From contig DASSVP010000023.1 of assembly GCA_035705985.1 (NCBI GenBank), positions 22,812 to 86,811 of the forward strand: 64,000 nt of DNA, written 5' to 3'. Shown piece by piece: positions 61,281-64,000 of this stretch. Source of the DNA: JACVRW01 sp035705985 (lineage in GTDB: Bacteria > Actinomycetota > Thermoleophilia > Solirubrobacterales > Thermoleophilaceae). Below the pieces are notes generated by a model, which had not been told where the DNA came from, ran no database searches, and worked only from the letters and a program-made list of their open reading frames with translations. Position numbers and translations under genes: made by a program. How positions within the stretch are numbered: position 1 is the first letter of the stretch; the number at the start of each line of letters is the position of its first letter.

Positions 61281-62339
61281 ATGGCCGACGTCCCCCTTTT
61301 CGCCAGCAGCCTCGCCCCCTACCACAACCGCCTCAGCGAGGCGCTCGATCGCGTCGCGCGCGGTGGCCGCTACATCCTGGGACCGGAGGTGGACGCCTTC
61401 GAGGGTGAGTTCGCCCGCTACCTCGGCGTGCGCCACTGCGTGGGCGTCGCGAACGGCACCGACGCTCTCACCATCGCGCTCCGCGCGGCGGGGGTCGGCG
61501 CGGGCGACGAGGTCGTGATGCCCTCGTTCACGTTCTACGCCACGGCCGAGGCGGCGCTCGCCATCGGCGCGCGGCCGGCGTTCTGCGACATCGACCCGGA
61601 GACGTTCTGCGTGACGCCGGAGACCGTGCGCGCGGCGCTCACGACGCGGACGAAGGCGATCGTGCCCGTGCACCTGTTCGGGAACGTCGCGCCGGTGGCG
61701 GAGCTGCGTGAGCTCGGCGTCCCGGTGATCGAGGATGCCGCTCAGGCCGCGGGCGCCGAGCTCGGGGGCACGAAGGCGGGCGCGCTCGGCGACGCGGCCA
61801 CGTTCTCGTTCTTCCCGTCCAAGAACCTCCCGTGCCTCGGCGACGGCGGTGCGATCGTGACCGACGACGACGCGCTCGCCGAGCAGGCCCGCGTCCTGCG
61901 CTTCCACGGCTCGAGGGACAAGATCACCTTCACGGACGTCGGTTACAACTCGCGGCTCGACGAGCTCCAGGCGGCGGCGCTGCGCGTGCTGCTACCGGAG
62001 CTGGACGGGTGGACCGAACGGCGCGCCGGCGCCGCGGCCGCATACGAGCGGCTCGGGCTCGGCGAGCACGTGGCTCTTCCGAAGCCCACCCCGGGCGCCC
62101 GCCACGCGTACCACCTCTACGTCGTGCGCTCCGAGCGGGAGCTGCCGCTCGGCCGCGGCTACTACCGCACGCCAGTTCACAGGCAGCCGGCGATCGCGGC
62201 GGACGTGGACCTGCCCGGGACGGAGGAGGCGGCGCGGACGAACTTCGCTCTTCCCATGGGGACCGACCTGACCGAGGAGCAGGTGAGGCGGGTCGTGGAT
62301 TGCGTGTCCGGCGAGATCGCGGCGAACTCGTCACACTGA
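61281..62339 (+). CDS. DegT/DnrJ/EryC1 family nucleotide-sugar aminotransferase
   Basis: 352 residues. The PLP-lysine region is SFFPSKNLPCLGDGGAIVTDDD, with VGVANGTDALTIALRAAG, MPSFTFYATAEAALAIGARPAFCDIDP, PVHLFGNVAPV and GYNSRLDELQAAALRVLL. It transfers an amino group to a keto sugar, as WbpE or PglE do. With the Gfo/Idh dehydrogenase and acyltransferase at the other window end, the chromosomal stretch may continue around as a polysaccharide locus. Confidence 0.94.
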   Translation: MADVPLFASSLAPYHNRLSEALDRVARGGRYILGPEVDAFEGEFARYLGVRHCVGVANGTDALTIALRAAGVGAGDEVVMPSFTFYATAEAALAIGARPAFCDIDPETFCVTPETVRAALTTRTKAIVPVHLFGNVAPVAELRELGVPVIEDAAQAAGAELGGTKAGALGDAATFSFFPSKNLPCLGDGGAIVTDDDALAEQARVLRFHGSRDKITFTDVGYNSRLDELQAAALRVLLPELDGWTERRAGAAAAYERLGLGEHVALPKPTPGARHAYHLYVVRSERELPLGRGYYRTPVHRQPAIAADVDLPGTEEAARTNFALPMGTDLTEEQVRRVVDCVSGEIAANSSH

Positions 62340-62350
62340 CTCCCGGTCGG

Positions 62351-64000
62351 ATGAAATCGCTGACGAGCTCCGTGAACGCGCGCCGCCTGGGTCAGGTCGG
62401 CGTCGACGCCTGCCTGCTCGCGCTGGCCTATTACCTCGCGTACGTCCTGCGCTTCGACGACGGCATCCCGAACCGCTACGAGACTCTGCTGTGGGACACG
62501 ATTGCGCTGACGGTCGCGATGAAGCTCGTGATCTTCGCGATGTTCGGGCTCTACTCGAAGCTCTGGCGCTTCGTCGACCAAAAGGACTTCGAGTCGATCC
62601 TGAAGGCCGTCGTGGTCTCGACGGCCGTCCTGATCGTCGTCCTGTTCCTGTTCTCGATCGGTCGCCACGACCCGCCGCGTGGCGTGCTCGCGCTCGACTT
62701 CCTGCTCTCGCTGGTGCTCGTCAGCGGCGCCCGCTTCGCGGTCCGGGCGCTCGTGGAGCGTCCGGCGCGTGGAGCGATCCTCGAACGGGCGGCCAACGAG
62801 GTGCTGATTGTCGGCGCCGGGAACGGCGGGCAGCAGGTGGCCTTCGAGCTGCGCCGCAATCCGGGCCTGCGGAGCGCCCCGGTCGGGTTCGTGGACGACG
62901 ACCCGCGCAAGCAGGGCATGCGCATCGCCGGCATCAAGGTGCTCGGCGAGACGCAGCAGCTGGCGCGCATCCTCGACGGCGTGCAGCCGGACGAGGTGAT
63001 CATCGCCATCCCGTCCGCGCCGGGCACGCTGCGCGCGCAGGTGGTCATCGAGTGCCGCGAGCGCGGCATCCCCGTGCGGACGCTCCCCACGACCTTCGAG
63101 CTGCTGTCGGGTGGCGTGAACCTCATGCGGCAGGTCCGCGAGGTGCGCGTAGAGGACGTGCTGGGTCGCGAGCCCGTGCGCGTGGAGATCGACCGCGTGG
63201 GCGCGTACCTGCGCGGCCGCACGGTGCTCGTGACGGGCGCCGGCGGCTCGATCGGCGCCGAGCTGTGCCGTCAGATCGCGCGGGTGGGCGCGAAGCGCCT
63301 GGTGCTGGTGGAGAACTCCGAGAACGCGCTGTTCGAGATCCGCCGCGAGCTCGAGGAGGAGCGCCACTACGCCCGCACGGTGGCGGTGCTGGCCGACTGC
63401 AAGGACGCCACGCGCATGCGCGAGGTGTTCACCGAGCACGAGCCGTCGGTCGTCTTCCACGCGGCGGCCTACAAGCACGTCCCGCTGATGGAGGACAACC
63501 CCGTGGAGGCCGTGCGAAACAACGCGGTGGCCACTCGCATCGTCGCCGCCGCGGCCGGCGAGACGCGCACGGAGCGCTTCGTGCTCGTGTCGACTGACAA
63601 GGCCGTTAGCCCCGCGACCGTGATGGGTGCATCGAAGGCACTCGCCGAATGGGCGGTCGAGGCTGCGCAGCACCGCTGGAAGGGCACGCGCTACTCGTCG
63701 GTGCGCTTCGGCAACGTGCTCGGCTCGTCCGGGTCGGTGGTGCCGATCTTCCGCCGCCAGATCGCCCAGGGCGGCCCCGTCACTGTGACGGACGAGAAGA
63801 TGACGCGCTACTTCATGACGATCCCGGAGGCGGTGCAGCTGATCATCCGCTCCGGCGAACTGTCCACCGGCGGCGAGGTGTTCGTGCTCGAGATGGGCGA
63901 CCCGGTGAAGATCGTCGATCTCGCGCAGAACATGATCCGGCTGGCCGGGCTCGAGCCCGAGGTGGACATCGGCGTCGAGATCATCGGCCGGCGCCCGGGG
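62351..64000 (+). CDS. CapD/WbpM-type nucleotide-sugar dehydratase (partial, C-terminus missing)
   Basis: 550 codons to the end of the window. The N-terminal part has four membrane helices (DACLLALAYYLAYVLRF, IALTVAMKLVIFAMFG, AVVVSTAVLIVVLFLFS, LALDFLLSLVLVSGARFAV). A first Rossmann domain follows (EVLIVGAGNGGQQVAFELRR), then a second with TVLVTGAGGSIGAELCRQI, the Asp/Lys catalytic pair of the SDR fold (STDKAVSPATVMGASKALAEW) and FGNVLGSSGSVVPIFRRQIAQGGPVTVT. This is WbpM/FlmA-like UDP-GlcNAc 4,6-dehydratase. ATG at 62351, with GGTCGG just before it, 12 bases after the DegT stop. Confidence 0.92.
   Translation, partial: MKSLTSSVNARRLGQVGVDACLLALAYYLAYVLRFDDGIPNRYETLLWDTIALTVAMKLVIFAMFGLYSKLWRFVDQKDFESILKAVVVSTAVLIVVLFLFSIGRHDPPRGVLALDFLLSLVLVSGARFAVRALVERPARGAILERAANEVLIVGAGNGGQQVAFELRRNPGLRSAPVGFVDDDPRKQGMRIAGIKVLGETQQLARILDGVQPDEVIIAIPSAPGTLRAQVVIECRERGIPVRTLPTTFELLSGGVNLMRQVREVRVEDVLGREPVRVEIDRVGAYLRGRTVLVTGAGGSIGAELCRQIARVGAKRLVLVENSENALFEIRRELEEERHYARTVAVLADCKDATRMREVFTEHEPSVVFHAAAYKHVPLMEDNPVEAVRNNAVATRIVAAAAGETRTERFVLVSTDKAVSPATVMGASKALAEWAVEAAQHRWKGTRYSSVRFGNVLGSSGSVVPIFRRQIAQGGPVTVTDEKMTRYFMTIPEAVQLIIRSGELSTGGEVFVLEMGDPVKIVDLAQNMIRLAGLEPEVDIGVEIIGRRPG

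Overview
The window is very GC-rich and densely coded, with many ATGA, GTGA, TGATG and TTGA start/stop overlaps and frequent GTG and TTG starts. Gene content points to a deep-branching actinobacterium of the Thermoleophilia / Solirubrobacterales type: an FHA-FHA-PP2C-RodA-PBP-PknB cluster, TatA/TatC, a menaquinol:cytochrome c reductase, menaquinone genes, a DUF721/DciA protein and a parA/parB-rsmG-jag-yidC-yidD-rnpA-rpmH | dnaA-dnaN-recF-dciA-gyrB-gyrA chromosome-origin block. The taxonomic call is inference; no rRNA gene is present.

Layout. 1-3.7 kb (minus): nucleotide-sugar and surface-polysaccharide genes (acyltransferase, Gfo/Idh oxidoreductase, UDP-GlcNAc 2-epimerase) and a fold-type IV aminotransferase behind tRNA-Lys. 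3.8-7 kb: STAS factor, a TPR-like membrane protein, tatC, tatA, then dcd and a small zinc-ribbon-like protein on plus. 7-11 kb (minus): polyprenyl diphosphate synthase, menG/ubiE, and a Bacillus-like qcrA-qcrB-qcrC respiratory complex. 11-14.6 kb (minus): tetrapyrrole genes hemB, a fused AhbA/AhbB-like siroheme decarboxylase, hemL. 14.6-25 kb: an ABC-2 exporter, a YmdB-type phosphodiesterase, two polytopic glycosyltransferase-like proteins, GtrA, an alkaline-phosphatase-superfamily enzyme, a class I/II aminotransferase and a bifunctional nuclease. 25-40 kb: tRNA-Ile and the replication-origin block, with minus genes on the left and plus genes on the right, two parS-like sites and a two-copy 85-bp repeat. 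40-44.7 kb: a secreted beta-helix protein and a minus-strand operon (DUF4446, pheA, HNH, coiled-coil protein, a 14-codon ORF with a very strong ribosome binding site) that ends at a clear terminator. 44.8-55.5 kb: the cell-wall signalling cluster with three Ser/Thr kinases. 55.5-64 kb: DsbA-like protein, GH43-like lipoprotein, purM, a GAF-SpoIIE phosphatase, DedA, DegT aminotransferase and a CapD/WbpM-type dehydratase that runs off the window.

How parts fit. ParA/ParB with parS inside rsmG and dnaN, DnaA, DnaN, RecF, DciA and gyrase form the replication and segregation module. Polyprenyl synthase and MenG supply the quinone used by the Qcr complex next to them, and HemB-Ahb-HemL work in tetrapyrrole synthesis for its cytochromes. 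FHA proteins, PP2C, RodA, PBP and PknB couple peptidoglycan synthesis to Ser/Thr phosphorylation. Nothing in the window looks like a CRISPR array, prophage or insertion sequence. The least explained signals are the 85-bp origin-flanking repeat, the operon-end micro-ORF with its hairpin-displayed Shine-Dalgarno, and the terminator hairpin in the gyrB leader.
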